DNA of 6,478 nt from assembly GCA_900556785.1 (NCBI GenBank), contig USQK01000069.1, forward strand, positions 1 through 6,478, given 5' to 3'. Position numbers and translations under genes: made by a program. Below the pieces are notes generated by a model. The model made no database searches. It saw nothing but the letters and a program-made list of their open reading frames with translations, and was not told the DNA's origin. Positions within the stretch are counted from its first letter, which is position 1, and every line of letters starts with the position of its first letter. Below are positions 6,111-6,478 of the stretch, piece after piece. This DNA is from an uncultured Veillonella sp. (lineage in GTDB: Bacteria; Bacillota; Negativicutes; Veillonellales; Veillonellaceae).

Positions 6111-6138
6111 ATTATACCTCTTCAAATACAAATGTAAA
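6111..6138 (-). promoter_or_regulatory. higBA promoter
   Basis: On the minus strand TTTACA (6138-6133), a 16-bp spacer and TATAAT (6116-6111) are a near-consensus promoter. The start would be near 6104, giving a leader of about 80 nt. It is bracketed by two matching operators. Confidence 0.65.
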
Positions 6139-6145
6139 TAAATAG

Positions 6146-6162
6146 TTTACCAATTAGGTAAA
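6146..6162. promoter_or_regulatory. higBA operator, upstream copy
   Basis: TTTACC-AATTA-GGTAAA is a 17-bp dyad with perfect 6-bp arms, centred 56 bp from the other copy and 8 bp upstream of the -35 hexamer. The pair leaves the promoter between them, a layout that would allow cooperative repression. Confidence 0.6.
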
Positions 6163-6280
6163 TTTAATAACACTATGTAGTATTAAAAATCATATATGCT
6201 ATTAATAATTAATATTGAAATTTTTCATTTTTGTAGCTTAGGTTACATTATTACGTGTTAAAATAGTTTATACTAGAAAC
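6163..6280. other. AT-rich spacer with no gene
   Basis: The 454 bp to the right of the toxin gene carry no protein gene. Apart from the operators, promoter and structured region listed separately, this stretch is AT-rich, with short TAAT-type runs. I see no ORF with a ribosome binding site on either strand. Confidence 0.6.
6269..6274 (+). promoter_or_regulatory. Possible -10 box ahead of the structured RNA region
   Basis: TATACT lies on the plus strand about 10 bp before the first hairpin at 6285. The best upstream hexamer, TTACAT, is 20 bp away, longer than ideal. If used, the transcript would begin almost at the first stem. Confidence 0.25.
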
Positions 6281-6399
6281 ATCAGGTCAGTATTTAATAC
6301 CCGTACTGATCGTTACGCCGGGTTTTGATGAGGCATCGCCTAGTTGATCTCATCACGCTGTTCGTATACGTGCGAAGCTTTCACAAAACCCAATGGCGT
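6281..6399. ncRNA. Candidate structured RNA of unknown class
   Basis: Hairpin 1 is GGTCAGTA (6285-6292) with TACTGATC (6304-6311), 8 bp including one G-U. A second domain is closed by ACGCC+GGGTTTTG (6315-6327) pairing with CAAAACCC+GGCGT (6384-6391 and 6395-6399), 13 bp with a 3-base AAT bulge. Inside it, ATGAG/CTCAT (6328-6332 with 6349-6353) and GC+TTCG/CGAA+GC (6357-6378) form two further stems, so the domain is a three-way junction. It stands out by its GC content in AT-rich DNA. I do not recognise a riboswitch, tRNA, tmRNA, SRP or RNase P RNA in it. A possible promoter on the plus strand suggests that direction, but stems alone do not fix the strand. A decayed mobile-element end is an alternative. 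Confidence 0.45.
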
Positions 6400-6429
6400 G
6401 TATAAATTATATATAAAGAATTATATAGA

Positions 6430-6478
6430 TTAACTAAGTAGTTTTAGCCACTATTCTCCGCAGAGAGGGCTCGAGAAA
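6430..6478 (+). other. Possible start of a further transcript or leader RNA, cut by the edge
   Basis: A weak plus-strand promoter match (TTAACT, 16 bp, TATTCT) is followed by CGCAGAGAGGGCTCGAGAAA, which resembles the 5' strand of a T-box leader stem I (an AGAGAG-type motif). The window ends before anything diagnostic could appear. Confidence 0.15.

Noticed and set aside
6324..6380. Hammerhead ribozyme (TGATGAG ... CGAAG)
   Set aside because: The second core box reads CGAAG rather than CGAAA, and the stems do not place a cleavage site.
6315..6399. tRNA gene
   Set aside because: GCCTAGTTG looks like a D-loop, but there is no anticodon arm, TTCGA-type T-loop or matching acceptor stem.

Overview
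The window looks like chromosomal DNA of a low-to-mid GC Negativicutes bacterium, most likely Veillonella or a close relative. The reasons are AT-rich intergenic DNA with strong AAGGAGG-type ribosome binding sites, an SfsA protein fused to a DUF123 domain, short diderm-style lipoproteins, and protein resemblance from memory. No database search was possible, so the taxon is an inference. Every protein gene I can support lies on the minus strand, so the window reads from right to left.

Right edge (about 6025-6478): no protein gene. About 120 bp (6281-6399) can fold into one stable hairpin plus a three-way-junction-like domain closed by a 13-bp helix. This is a candidate structured RNA of unknown class. 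The last bases may begin another leader RNA. Next comes the control region of a toxin-antitoxin operon. A near-consensus promoter (TTTACA, 16 bp, TATAAT on the minus strand) sits between two TTTACC-N5-GGTAAA operators, and an 18-bp perfect palindrome lies in the mRNA leader.

4847-6024: a HigB-type RNase toxin (TTG start), followed after 17 bp by a long HigA-type antitoxin. The antitoxin has an N-terminal helix-turn-helix and a C-terminal domain resembling an M78 (ImmA/IrrE) peptidase that has lost its HExxH motif.

3525-4685: sfsA fused at its 3' end to a DUF123 (GIY-YIG-like) domain. Its stop codon lies in the outer arm of a nested inverted-repeat region (3336-3530). The core of that region is a 20-bp perfect inverted repeat with A and T runs, which probably works as a bidirectional terminator. 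The whole block could be a small dispersed element.

1592-3227: two tandem paralogous lipoprotein genes, probably one transcription unit, of unknown function.

144-1346: an AAA-family ATPase (AAA_14/DUF4143 type) with a degenerate nuclease-like C-terminal domain. Upstream of it, four GGATTATAATCC-type palindromes are spaced at exactly 40 bp, and one overlaps a plausible -10 box. This array is the most striking unexplained signal in the window. At the left edge a further minus-strand gene starts with GTG at position 27 and leaves the window after nine codons.
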